Positions 8,029-16,413 of a DNA stretch of 64,000 nucleotides are shown piece by piece. The stretch is from Acidimicrobiales bacterium. GTDB lineage: Bacteria > Actinomycetota > Acidimicrobiia > Acidimicrobiales > SZUA-35. The notes beneath the pieces were generated by a model. The model worked only from the letters and a program-made list of their open reading frames with translations, searched no databases and was not told the DNA's origin. How positions within the stretch are numbered: position 1 is the stretch's first letter; every line of letters starts with the position of its first letter. The DNA lies in NCBI GenBank assembly GCA_041394265.1, contig JAWKIO010000006.1:1-64000 (forward strand), read 5' to 3'. The translations under genes were made by a program, and so were the position numbers.

Positions 8029-8322
8029 GTGTGGGATCGTGTCTTGGCCGCGCTGACGGGCGACGAGCTGCTCGAGCGGCTGTCCGCCATCGAGCACGAG
8101 CGGTGGGCTCACTGGCAGCGGTACGTCCATAGCCAGTGTGAGCCGGATGTGGATGGCTCTCTTCGGATCCCAGCCGAGCTGGTCGAACGGTGGACGGATC
8201 AGATCGACCGCCCCTATGCATACCTGTCAGAGGCTGAGAAGGAGAGCGACCGCGAGCAAGTGCGGCGCTACTTGCCGACCATCACCGCAGCCGTCGAGCA
8301 AGTTCGCGACTCGGATTCGTAG
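8029..8322 (+). CDS. Small RyR-like domain protein of the TIR-caspase operon
   Basis: 97 residues from a GTG that follows the caspase TAG with no gap, with GAAGGG as the probable ribosome site. The pattern EHERWAHWQRY, then IPAELVERW and YAYLSEAEKESDREQVRRYL, resembles the RyR domain (H-x-x-W ... L-S-E-x-E-K-x-x-D-R). RyR domains occur in predicted bacterial nucleotide-activated effector systems, where they are proposed to bind the nucleotide messenger. Its place in the operon suggests it senses the TIR product or tunes the protease. Small proteins of this pattern also occur widely in phages and mobile elements, so an unrelated role cannot be excluded. Confidence 0.6.
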   Translation: MWDRVLAALTGDELLERLSAIEHERWAHWQRYVHSQCEPDVDGSLRIPAELVERWTDQIDRPYAYLSEAEKESDREQVRRYLPTITAAVEQVRDSDS

Positions 8323-8709
8323 CTTCGAGCGCGTCGCCTTCGTCGCAGAGGGGAGCGAGTGCGGAATCCAGGGCTCCCTAGCACGGAACCTTGGAGGACT
8401 TCCCTGAGAGGTGTCCCAACGGCCGATTCGGACGGGCCACAGATGGGGCATGCACGTTGGGCGATTCGCACCAAAACCCTTGACGGTGACCGAGGTCACC
8501 TGGTTCCGTGGTTATCCACAGGCTGAATCGCGCGGAGAGCGCGAATCGGTGGCGGATCGGGCGATGCCAGGGGAGGTGCGACGGTGACGGATGGCTGTCA
8601 CGACGGGTTTGTACCGTCGACGACACCAGCTGAACCTGCGAGGTTCGGCCGCGCCGGCAGCTTCTCGATCGTCGCGAGCACGGGCCTCGCCTCCTCGAGG
8701 AGAACCGCC
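8323..8709. other. Intergenic region with operator-like palindrome and DnaA-box sequence
   Basis: No gene is convincing here. The stretch holds the promoter region for the Tad operon. A perfect 7-bp inverted repeat with a 2-base spacer sits at 8485-8500, and a consensus DnaA-box nonamer TTATCCACA at 8512-8520. Confidence 0.5.
8485..8500. promoter_or_regulatory. Palindromic operator candidate
   Basis: GGTGACC-GA-GGTCACC is a perfect inverted repeat about 210 bp upstream of the first gene of the Tad operon, and a TTGAC sequence overlaps its left edge. It looks like a dimeric regulator site; the regulator is unknown. Confidence 0.4.
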
Positions 8710-9702
8710 GTGCGCCTGACCCATCGCCCTGTCGTTCTGACCCTTCTCGCCGCAGCGCTGCTCGCCGCATGCAGCAGTGGCGACGACACGATCGCCGAAC
8801 CCACCGCAGGGACCACGCCGACTAGCGAGGCGACCGTGGCTGCGACGACAGCGCCCCCGACGAGTACCCCGGCGCCCACCGCGGCTCCCGACCCTGCTGG
8901 TGCCACCGAGGCATGGCTTCAGCTCTGGGATGGCACCGAGAGGCTGGTGACCGACGCCGACGCTGCGTCGGAGGAGATGCTGGCCGTCGCCAGCCCATCC
9001 GTCGTCGAGCAGCTCGCCACTATCTACAACCCGACCCTGGCGTCGGACGTCGCCAGCACGCCGAGATTGTTCGAGAACAACCCGGTCACGGAACCCCATG
9101 CGGACGGCACGGTTGCCGTCAGCGACTGCATCTTCGAGACACCCAAGGCCGGCAACGCCACGATCTGGTACTCGGGCACGGCCGAGGCGGTCGACGGCGC
9201 GTGGACGATCACATCCATCACGCTCAACTCCGAGATCGGCTGCGTTCCATCGGCGATCGCGACCGAAGCGATCGCCGGCTACGAGGCGTACTGGGACGCC
9301 CGGGTCGAGTTCTGGGATCCAGCCGATCCGTCGAGCCCGCTCGTCGACGAGACGATGACCGGCGCCCACCTCGACCTCATCGAAGGGCTCCTCGTCGATC
9401 ACGCCGACCGGGGCCTCGTCCTGCGCGGAAGGCCGACAACACACCCCGAGATCATCGAGGTCCGCTCGGCCACCGAGATCGCCATCCTCGACTGCAGCGA
9501 GCAGGACACGGGCCGGGGTCTCTTCGTGGTCGAGACGGGTGAGCGTCTTGACGACATTCCGACCGTGCGGGACGGCCAACGCGACCTCACCTCGGCGGTG
9601 ATGGTGCTCGAAGACGGGGCCTGGAAGGTCTCCGATGTGCAGGGACAGGCGGACGTGTCATGCGACTCGGCACCGACACCGCAGGGCTTGCCGGTCGTGT
9701 AG
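8710..9702 (+). CDS. Lipoprotein leading the Tad operon
   Basis: 330 residues from a GTG with AGGAG 8 bases upstream; this beats an ATG at 8584 that would put 42 odd residues before the signal peptide. A lipobox at LLAAALLAAC predicts lipidation on Cys, followed by a Thr/Pro/Ala-rich linker of about 45 residues. The rest forms two similar halves, each with an EAW/YWDAR-like helix and a strand-rich part ending in IAILDC or VSDCIF, like NTF2-fold lipoproteins. The function is unknown; position suggests an exported accessory of the pilus. Its 3' end overlaps the next gene by 43 bp. Confidence 0.75.
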   Translation: MRLTHRPVVLTLLAAALLAACSSGDDTIAEPTAGTTPTSEATVAATTAPPTSTPAPTAAPDPAGATEAWLQLWDGTERLVTDADAASEEMLAVASPSVVEQLATIYNPTLASDVASTPRLFENNPVTEPHADGTVAVSDCIFETPKAGNATIWYSGTAEAVDGAWTITSITLNSEIGCVPSAIATEAIAGYEAYWDARVEFWDPADPSSPLVDETMTGAHLDLIEGLLVDHADRGLVLRGRPTTHPEIIEVRSATEIAILDCSEQDTGRGLFVVETGERLDDIPTVRDGQRDLTSAVMVLEDGAWKVSDVQGQADVSCDSAPTPQGLPVV

Positions 9703-10655
9703 CCGCCGCGTTCGCGGCGGTCACGGCGACGCTGACACTTGTCGCCGCGCCCGTCGCTGCACAGCCGACGCCGCCCGATCCGGGCCCGCCGGCACCGATC
9801 AACCCGTTGCCGATCACCCCTGCGTGCCCGGACACCGGAGGCGGTGGAGCGGCGATCGACCAGAATGGCGGCGCCGTCCTCGGCACGTGTTGGGGCAACA
9901 CGCCCGGTTCGGGGCCCGACATCACTGTCTCGTCTGCTCTCGTGTGGAACTGGTACGGCTGCGACCAGTGGCGTCCGTACTCACCGGGATCGACCGTCTC
10001 GGCCGTCAGCCCCCAGGGCGAGCTCCTGCTCGAGGACATCATCGCCCGAGGCCTCGACCCGACCGTCACCTACGTCTGGCACACCGTCGAGTGCACCCAC
10101 GTTCAACGGGGAGCCGGCGCTGACGGCGCCGACCTCGTCGAGATCTGGGGGTGGGGACTTCTCGTGATCGGCACGACCGCACCGGTCGATCCGCTGACCC
10201 TGCGTGACATCGCCGCCGCCCGCATCGACCCCGAACCCCCGACCCCGGCTACGTCTCCCATGTGGGGCGAGGTGGCATCGGTCGTCAACATGAGCACCTG
10301 GCTCTGGGTGACCGACGACTGGGAACCGGTCGAGGAGGAGGAGTCCCAGGGCTTCGTCACCGTCGTGGTCCAGGCCCGCCCGGTCGAGACCTCCTGGGAC
10401 ACCGGTGACGGCACCACCGTCGTGTGCGCCAACGGCCCCGGCGTCCCCTGGGCGCCGGGCATGGCCAGCGACGACACCTACTGCTCGCACACCTTCACCG
10501 CCGCGGGCACGGGACTGGCCGGCTCAGCCACCACCACGTGGACCTTCCGCTGGTGGCTCAACGGCAACGACATGGGCGACTTCGGCGACTTCACCCGAAC
10601 CACCCCGATCTCGTTCGACGTGACCGAGATCCAGGCAATCGAGACCGGCAGATAG
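9660..10655 (+). CDS. Secreted protein of the Tad operon
   Basis: 331 residues with a clear Sec signal peptide (about residues 10-35, cleavage near VAAQP), a Pro-rich stretch, then a Trp- and Cys-rich exported region containing TSWDTGDGTTVVC and TYCSHTFTAAG. The last part resembles a PKD/Ig-like beta-sandwich. It begins inside the end of the lipoprotein gene and is followed 7 bp later by the SAF gene, so it belongs to the same transcript. A role at the cell surface in pilus function is inferred from position only. Confidence 0.75.
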   Translation: MRLGTDTAGLAGRVAAAFAAVTATLTLVAAPVAAQPTPPDPGPPAPINPLPITPACPDTGGGGAAIDQNGGAVLGTCWGNTPGSGPDITVSSALVWNWYGCDQWRPYSPGSTVSAVSPQGELLLEDIIARGLDPTVTYVWHTVECTHVQRGAGADGADLVEIWGWGLLVIGTTAPVDPLTLRDIAAARIDPEPPTPATSPMWGEVASVVNMSTWLWVTDDWEPVEEEESQGFVTVVVQARPVETSWDTGDGTTVVCANGPGVPWAPGMASDDTYCSHTFTAAGTGLAGSATTTWTFRWWLNGNDMGDFGDFTRTTPISFDVTEIQAIETGR

Positions 10656-10662
10656 GAACACC

Positions 10663-11340
10663 ATGACCACGACACTCCGACCCCGGCCCAAGCCGAGCAG
10701 CAACGGCTCATCGCCACCGACGCGCTTCGACATCGAGCCACCGAACCACGGCTCAGCTCGCAGCAAGTGGCCGGAGATCACCGTCGGGCTGCTCGTCGTC
10801 GCCCTCTTCGCTCTCGTCGGAACCTGGTTCTACTCCTCGACCTCGGATCGTGAGCCCGTCATCGCTGTCCGAAACCCGATCGAGCGCGGGCAACAGATCA
10901 CCGCCGCAGACCTCATGGTGGTCGACGTAGCCAGCGAACAGGCGCTCAACGTACTGCCAAGCAACCAGTCCGGTCTGGTCCTCGGACGCAGCGCACTGGT
11001 CGACCTCGCACCGGGCACTCTCGTGTCGGGCGATTTGTTCGCCGAGCAGGCGCTGATCGCTGACGGCGACGGGGTTGTGGGACTCGCCCTCGATCCTGGC
11101 GAGTACCCCACGCTCACCCTTGCCCCCGGAGACCGCGTCCGCATCGTCGAGACACCCAAGGGAACCGACGCCACCACCGAGGTCGTCCTGGTCGCCGACG
11201 CCGAGGTCATCGACGTCACCCCGATTGGGGTCCAGAACCAGCTCTTCGTCTCGGTCTCGATGGCAGCCACCGAAGCCGACGCCGTCGTCGCTGCCGCCTC
11301 GCAGGATCGTGTTCGGCTCGTACAAGTGGCGGGGTCCTGA
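10663..11340 (+). CDS. SAF-domain, CpaB-like pilus assembly protein
   Basis: 225 residues with a cytoplasmic N-terminus, one membrane helix (about 38-56) and an SAF domain starting at VIAVRNPIERGQQITAADL. This is the organisation of CpaB/RcpC of Flp/Tad systems and of related actinobacterial SAF proteins. CpaB helps assemble the pilus across the envelope. The gene lies one base ahead of the CpaE-like gene. Confidence 0.8.
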   Translation: MTTTLRPRPKPSSNGSSPPTRFDIEPPNHGSARSKWPEITVGLLVVALFALVGTWFYSSTSDREPVIAVRNPIERGQQITAADLMVVDVASEQALNVLPSNQSGLVLGRSALVDLAPGTLVSGDLFAEQALIADGDGVVGLALDPGEYPTLTLAPGDRVRIVETPKGTDATTEVVLVADAEVIDVTPIGVQNQLFVSVSMAATEADAVVAAASQDRVRLVQVAGS

Positions 11341-11341
11341 C

Positions 11342-12163
11342 ATGGCGCTCATCTGCTTCGCCTCCGCCAAGGGCTCACCCGGTTCGACGCTTACCGCACT
11401 GGCGGTCGCTGCTGCCTGGCCGACCTCCGGCGATCGTCGCAAGCTGCTGCTCGAAGCCGACGCTTCGGGCGGGACGCTCGCGCTCCGCTACGGACTCGGG
11501 CTCGAACCCGGTCTCGTCACCTTCGCAGTCGCTGCCCAACGCCACCTCGATCCCGAAGCTCTCTGGGGCCATGCCCAACACCTCCCGGGCGGACTCCCCG
11601 TGATCGTCGGGCCCGACAACCCCGACAGAGCGGCCTCGGTCCTCGCCCGAAGCGCCGGAATGATCGCTAGCCGGCTGGCCGAACAGTCCGACCTGGACGT
11701 CATCGTCGACATCGGCAGGCTCGGCACCGAAGCGCCCAACATGGACATCCTTCGGGCCGCCGACGTGATCCTCATGGTGGCCCGGCCGACGGTCGAGCAA
11801 CTCCAGCCTGGGGCCCATCGGCTCCGCTCGCTTCCGGTCCCCGACGACCGACTGAGCTGGGTCCTCATCGGACAGGCACCTCACTCAGCAGACGAGGTTC
11901 GCGAGGCGCTCGGCTACGACGTCGCCGGTGTCATCGCCGACGACCCCCGTGGAGCCGCTGCCCTCGAAGGCGGCGCCGCCGGGAGTCGGCTCCGCCGATC
12001 GGCGCTGGCCCGGAGCGCCAGTGCGCTCGCCGAGACCTTGGCGAAGCGGCACCACCCTGTCGCCCAACAGATGGCTGAGGCGGAAGCCGCTGTCGACGAA
12101 GACAAGCGAATCAGTCGCTCGACGTTCGAGATGTTGATGAACGGAGCCTCCAATGGCCGCTGA
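11342..12163 (+). CDS. CpaE/MinD-like ParA-family ATPase with an altered P-loop
   Basis: 273 residues of the ParA/MinD/CpaE family: the N-terminal loop FASAKGSPGSTLTAL, the switch region LLLEADASGGTLA, and VDIGRL further on. The P-loop has Ser-Thr where the Lys of GK[TS] is expected, so ATP hydrolysis may be weak or lost, as in some CpaE proteins. CpaE positions the Tad machine. The gene overlaps cpaF by 11 bp, typical of tad operons. Confidence 0.8.
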   Translation: MALICFASAKGSPGSTLTALAVAAAWPTSGDRRKLLLEADASGGTLALRYGLGLEPGLVTFAVAAQRHLDPEALWGHAQHLPGGLPVIVGPDNPDRAASVLARSAGMIASRLAEQSDLDVIVDIGRLGTEAPNMDILRAADVILMVARPTVEQLQPGAHRLRSLPVPDDRLSWVLIGQAPHSADEVREALGYDVAGVIADDPRGAAALEGGAAGSRLRRSALARSASALAETLAKRHHPVAQQMAEAEAAVDEDKRISRSTFEMLMNGASNGR

Positions 12164-13463
12164 TCGTGCTCAGGTTGCGGAGCTCCGACGGAGGGTCGGC
12201 GATGCGATCAGCCGGCAGGTCGCCGAGGCGGAGCACCGAACCGGATCCGTGATCGGCGGCGACGACCGCCGCATGCTCGCCCACAACATCATCGCTCGAC
12301 AGATCGACGCGCTCGACACCGAAGCGATGAACAGTGGACGGCCGCTCGCCACCGAGTCCGAACGGGACGAGCTCACCCGATCGGTCCTCAACGACCTCTT
12401 CGCTCTTGGTCGCATCCAGCAGTACATCGACGATCCGAACATCACCGACATTGTGATCAACGGCCACGACACGGTCTGGCTCACCGACCGGCGAGGCACC
12501 AAGTTCCGGGGCGAGCCTGTCGCCGATAGTGACGATCACCTCATCGAGATCATCCAGACCGCAGCTCGCCGCGGTCGATCCGAGCACCGTTGGGATCCGG
12601 CCAGTCCCCGTCTCGACCTGCAACTGCCCTCGGGAGATCGACTCAACGCCATCGCCTGGCTGGCCAACCGACCGGCGATCTCGATCCGGCGACACGACTT
12701 CGACATCAACCGGCTCAAGCAGCTCATCGATCTCGGCACGATCAACGAACCCCTGCACCACCTCTTGAAGGCGATGGTCCGGGCGAGGTTCAACCTCATC
12801 ATCGCCGGCGGCACCGGGGCCGGGAAGACCACCTTCATGCGGTGCCTCATCAACGAGATCCCGCCCGAGGAACGACTCATCACGGTGGAGGACTCCCTCG
12901 AAGTCGGTCTCCACCACTTCGCCGACCTCCACCCAGATCAGGTCGAGCTCGAGGCCCGACCGGCCAACGTCGAGGGAGTCGGCGAAGTCACGATGAACGA
13001 CCTCGCCATCAACGCCCTGCGCATGAACCCCGACCGCCTCATCGTCGGAGAGGTTCGAGGCGACGAGTCCCTCACCCTTCTGCTCGCCTGCACGCAAGGT
13101 AACGACGGGACGCTTTGCACCGTCCACGCCGACTCGTCCGAGGGTGTGTTCGGGCGGCTCCAGATGTATCTGGCGATGACACGGGAACGTTTCGATCCGG
13201 CGGCCACCAACATGCTCGTGGCCCAGGGGATCGACGCCATCGTCCACGTCGCACGGATCGCCGGCAACCGGCGTGTCGTGACCTCCATCCGGGAGGTGAC
13301 CGGCGCCGACCGCGACCTCGTGTCGACCAACGAGATCTACGGCCCTGACGAGACCGGTCGGGCGGCACCCCGCTACACGTTCAGCCCGGCCCGCCTCGAA
13401 CGCCTCGAACAGGCCGGGTTCGACCGACGTTGGCTGAACGAACCGGGAAGGTGGGAGCGCTGA
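12153..13463 (+). CDS. cpaF: CpaF/TadA-type secretion ATPase
   Basis: 436-residue type II/IV secretion ATPase that powers Tad pilus assembly or retraction. An N-terminal helical part precedes the PAS-like domain with ITDIVINGHD. The Walker A GGTGAGKTT lies at about 218-226, the Asp box at ITVEDSLE, the motif RMNPDRLIVGEVRGDE marks the Walker B region, and the His box GTLCTVHADS follows. All are intact. The start ATG lies inside the previous gene, and its TGA overlaps the ATG of the next gene. Confidence 0.92.
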   Translation: MAADRAQVAELRRRVGDAISRQVAEAEHRTGSVIGGDDRRMLAHNIIARQIDALDTEAMNSGRPLATESERDELTRSVLNDLFALGRIQQYIDDPNITDIVINGHDTVWLTDRRGTKFRGEPVADSDDHLIEIIQTAARRGRSEHRWDPASPRLDLQLPSGDRLNAIAWLANRPAISIRRHDFDINRLKQLIDLGTINEPLHHLLKAMVRARFNLIIAGGTGAGKTTFMRCLINEIPPEERLITVEDSLEVGLHHFADLHPDQVELEARPANVEGVGEVTMNDLAINALRMNPDRLIVGEVRGDESLTLLLACTQGNDGTLCTVHADSSEGVFGRLQMYLAMTRERFDPAATNMLVAQGIDAIVHVARIAGNRRVVTSIREVTGADRDLVSTNEIYGPDETGRAAPRYTFSPARLERLEQAGFDRRWLNEPGRWER

Positions 13464-14329
13464 TGGCCGCCTTCGTGTTCGCCGCTTTGTCGGCCGGAGT
13501 GGGTATCGGCGTTCTTCTGATCGTCCAGGGCCTCCGAGGCCGGGAAGTACTCCCGCCGGCTGTGATCGACTTCCGAGGCTTTGCCCGAAGTGGGCGCCTC
13601 CCGTGGATCGCCGGGGCGGGCGCCGTTGGTCTGGTCGTGCTCGCCATCACCGGATGGCCAGTGGCTGCTGCTGCTGGGTTCGCGCTCGTGGTCTCGGGGC
13701 CTCGTCTGCTCGGCGGCAAGCAGGTTCGTGAGACGGGCATCGCTCGAACGCAGGCCATCGCTACGTGGACCGAGACCATCCGCGACAACATGGCCGGTGC
13801 AGCTGGCCTCGAGCAGGCACTCATCGCAACCGCAGCGGTGGCTCCGGCTCCGATCGCCGCCGAGGTGCGCCGCTTCGTCCATCGCCTCGACGACATGCCG
13901 CTCGCCGAGGCCCTCGCCCGACTCGGTGACGACCTCGACCACCCATCGGCCGACATGGTGGTCGCAGCCCTCACGAACGCCGTGCGGATGGAGAGCCGCG
14001 ACCTCGGGCCGCTCCTCACCCGACTCGCCGAGTCCATTCGAGGCGATGTGCGGATGCGCCTCCGAGTCGAGGTCGGCCGAGCACGAATCAGGACATCGGC
14101 CCGCATCGTCACCGGCGTCACCATCTTCGTGATCGTCTTCCTCTACCTGTTCTCCCGCCCGCTGCTCGACGTGTACGACTCCGCTGTCGGCCAGCTCTGG
14201 CTCGCTCTGGTCCTCTCGATCTTCGTCGGCGGCGCGTGGCTCATGAACCACTACAGCCAGGTCGAGATGCCCGAACGGTTCTCGGCCCGTCATCGAGTCG
14301 AGGGCCGCGTAGCTGGGAGCCAGTCATGA
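13463..14329 (+). CDS. tadB: TadB-like inner membrane platform protein
   Basis: 288 residues of the GspF/TadB type: two N-terminal membrane helices (about 1-25 and 45-70), a cytoplasmic GspF helical domain (about 90-200) with ATWTETIRDNMAGAAGLEQAL, and two C-terminal helices around 215-270. It forms the membrane platform with TadC. The ATG at 13463 overlaps the cpaF stop (TGATG) and has GGGAG upstream. Confidence 0.85.
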   Translation: MAAFVFAALSAGVGIGVLLIVQGLRGREVLPPAVIDFRGFARSGRLPWIAGAGAVGLVVLAITGWPVAAAAGFALVVSGPRLLGGKQVRETGIARTQAIATWTETIRDNMAGAAGLEQALIATAAVAPAPIAAEVRRFVHRLDDMPLAEALARLGDDLDHPSADMVVAALTNAVRMESRDLGPLLTRLAESIRGDVRMRLRVEVGRARIRTSARIVTGVTIFVIVFLYLFSRPLLDVYDSAVGQLWLALVLSIFVGGAWLMNHYSQVEMPERFSARHRVEGRVAGSQS

Positions 14330-15270
14330 ACGGTCCGCTGTTTGCTGCTCTCATCGGAGCCGGTCTCGGCGCCGGTTGTCTCCTGATCCTCCGGGCGCTA
14401 CGACCGAGACCGGTGCCGCTCGCCGTCGCCGTTCGTGCGTTGGGTCAGCCCGGGCGCCCGGCCAGTGCACCGCTCGCACCCGCTCACGACGACCTGCGCC
14501 AGCGGCTCGGCCGCTCGAGCGCACGGGCCATGGCGGCGCTCGGGCTCGCCGAGAGCGGGGCGCTCGCCGAGCAGCTGCGAGTGCTCGACAAGCCCATCGA
14601 ACGCCATGCCTACGAGAAGCTCCTCGCCGCCACGGCGGGCTTCGCCCTCCCGATGCTTGCCTACGCGGGGCTCACCGCAGGCGGGGTGAGCGTCGCGCCA
14701 ATAGCTCCCCTCATCGCAGCGATCGTCCTCGCCGCAGGTGGCTTCCTCTATCCCGACCTGCCACTCGCGGAACAGGTCGAGCAACGCAGACAAGGGTTCC
14801 GTCACGCCTTGTCGAGCTGGCTCGATCTCGTCACCATCATCCTCGCCGGCGGTGGCGGTATCGAGACCGCCCTCACCGGGGCAGCGAACGCCGGGGGTGG
14901 CTGGGCCTTCGACGAGATCCGCCTCGCGCTGCGCCGTGCAGAACTGACCGGGCGCCCCCCGTGGGATCTCCTCGATGAGCTCGGCGCCACCATGGGCGTC
15001 GTCGAACTCCAAGAACTCGCAGCCTCCGTCCGCCTGGCTGGCGGGCAGGGGGCGAAGATCCGCCAGTCTCTCGCCGCCAAGGCCGACGCCCTCCGGGCAC
15101 AGCAGGCCGCCGACATCGAGACGAACGCCGAGACACGCACCGAGAAGATGATCGTCCCGGTCACCGTCATGGTCCTCGGCCTCACCCTCTTCATCGGCTT
15201 CGGCGCCATCGACGCCATCAGCACCGATGGCGGCGCAACCACCTTCACGCCCACGGCGGCGCAGCCATGA
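14326..15270 (+). CDS. tadC: TadC-like inner membrane platform protein
   Basis: 314 residues, the second GspF-domain protein of the operon: an N-terminal helix (residues 4-22), two helices around 105-150, a GspF domain with GGGIETALTGAANAGGGWAF, and a C-terminal helix near 285-305. The start forms ATGA with the tadB stop, so the two are translated together. TadB-TadC pairs build the inner membrane core of the pilus machine. Confidence 0.85.
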   Translation: MNGPLFAALIGAGLGAGCLLILRALRPRPVPLAVAVRALGQPGRPASAPLAPAHDDLRQRLGRSSARAMAALGLAESGALAEQLRVLDKPIERHAYEKLLAATAGFALPMLAYAGLTAGGVSVAPIAPLIAAIVLAAGGFLYPDLPLAEQVEQRRQGFRHALSSWLDLVTIILAGGGGIETALTGAANAGGGWAFDEIRLALRRAELTGRPPWDLLDELGATMGVVELQELAASVRLAGGQGAKIRQSLAAKADALRAQQAADIETNAETRTEKMIVPVTVMVLGLTLFIGFGAIDAISTDGGATTFTPTAAQP

Positions 15271-15333
15271 CCCCCGCCCCGACGATCGCCCAACCATCAA
15301 CCGACTGACCCAACACCAGAGAGGACCGATCCC

Positions 15334-15555
15334 ATGGATCAGCTCAAAGCACACGTCGAGTTCCTGCGATTCGGCATCGAATACAACCTGACCAAGGCCG
15401 GCGTCGCCGTTCGCGACGAACGTGGAGCGATCTCCACCGAGATGGCGGTCGTCATGGCCGGCTTGATCGCCATCGCCGTCGTGGTCACCGGGATCCTGAT
15501 GTCGAAGGCGCAGTCCAACGCCAACAACATCCCCGACACCGTCCAGGCCCCCTGA
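15334..15555 (+). CDS. Flp-type pilin
   Basis: 73-residue major pilin candidate. After a 28-residue leader comes DERGAISTEMAVVMAGL: a type IV-like prepilin cleavage region with Glu at about +5 of the mature protein and a 20-residue hydrophobic helix. GAGAGGA lies just upstream of the ATG. It sits between tadC and the minor pilin genes. A prepilin peptidase (TadV/CpaA) is not encoded in this window. Confidence 0.8.
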   Translation: MDQLKAHVEFLRFGIEYNLTKAGVAVRDERGAISTEMAVVMAGLIAIAVVVTGILMSKAQSNANNIPDTVQAP

Positions 15556-15562
15556 GCCGACG

Positions 15563-15985
15563 ATGACGACCAGGGCACCGACCGTCGACTCGGCGCGCCG
15601 CCGTTTGCGTGGCGAAGCCGGTGTCACGTCGACCGAGATCGCGATCGTCATGCCCGTGATGCTCATCGTCGTGATGCTGGTGTTCCAGGTCGCCCTGTTC
15701 TGGCACGCCAAGCAGGCGGCCGACACCGCCGCCGAGGAAGCGGTCGACGCCGCACAGGTCGCAACGGCGACCGACGCCGATGGCTACGGCGGGGCGGACA
15801 CGATCCTCTCCCAAGCTGGCAACCTGCGAGACGTCCAGGTCCGTGTCACCCGAGACCTCGCCAGTGGCGTCGTCACGGCAACGGTTACCGGTCGGGCTCC
15901 GTCGATCATTCCCTTCGGATCGTGGAGCGTCTCGGCCCAGGCGCAAGGGTCGATCGAGCGTTTCATCCCGGCGGACGAGCGATGA
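15563..15985 (+). CDS. TadE-like pseudopilin
   Basis: 140 residues with a short basic leader, then GEAGVTSTEIAIVMPVMLIVVMLVFQ, split here only for reading as prepilin site plus hydrophobic helix, and a soluble domain beginning WHAKQAADTAAEEAVDAA. TadE-type minor pilins are processed by the prepilin peptidase and help assemble the Flp pilus. It starts 7 bp after the pilin gene. Confidence 0.82.
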   Translation: MTTRAPTVDSARRRLRGEAGVTSTEIAIVMPVMLIVVMLVFQVALFWHAKQAADTAAEEAVDAAQVATATDADGYGGADTILSQAGNLRDVQVRVTRDLASGVVTATVTGRAPSIIPFGSWSVSAQAQGSIERFIPADER

Positions 15986-16413
15986 CCCGCCTGGCTCAGT
16001 GGCGCAGCGACGAGCGGGGATCGGTCGCGACCGAGTTCGCCATCGTCATGGCGGCAGTGCTCCTCGGGTTCGTCGCGCTCACCATCTACGGCGGACGAGT
16101 CGTCCAGGCCGAGAACGAAGTCCGCAGCGCCGCACAGGAAGCGGCCAGAGCCGCCAGCCTCGAAGGCACCCCGGCAGCGGCCGACGCAGCCGCACGTTCC
16201 GTCGCCGTCGCCAACCTGTCCCGATCAGGAGTGTCTTGCCCAACCCCGGTCGTCGCCGTCGACCTCGCTCGCTTCGGCCCCGGCGGCGATGTGACCGTGA
16301 CCATCACCTGTACCGCCTCCTTCGGCGACGTCGGCAGCCTCGGTGTCGCCGATTCCCGAGCCTTCACGGCGTCGGCCACCGAGGTGATCGACCGGTATCG
16401 AGGTGGCGCATGA
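15982..16413 (+). CDS. TadE-like pseudopilin
   Basis: 143 residues with RSDERGSVATEFAIVMAAV as the prepilin-like region and helix, then a soluble domain AENEVRSAAQEAARAASLEG. It resembles the preceding TadE protein and overlaps it through ATGA. It is a second minor pilin; only three other genes separate it from the end of the operon. Confidence 0.82.
   Translation: MTRLAQWRSDERGSVATEFAIVMAAVLLGFVALTIYGGRVVQAENEVRSAAQEAARAASLEGTPAAADAAARSVAVANLSRSGVSCPTPVVAVDLARFGPGGDVTVTITCTASFGDVGSLGVADSRAFTASATEVIDRYRGGA

Noticed and set aside
8512..8520. Replication origin
   Set aside because: Only one DnaA-box nonamer and no dnaA/dnaN nearby; a single site is not enough.
14398..15726. 442-codon minus-strand frame opposite tadC and the pilin
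   Set aside because: Antisense shadow of GC-rich coding sequence; the plus strand has a continuous operon.
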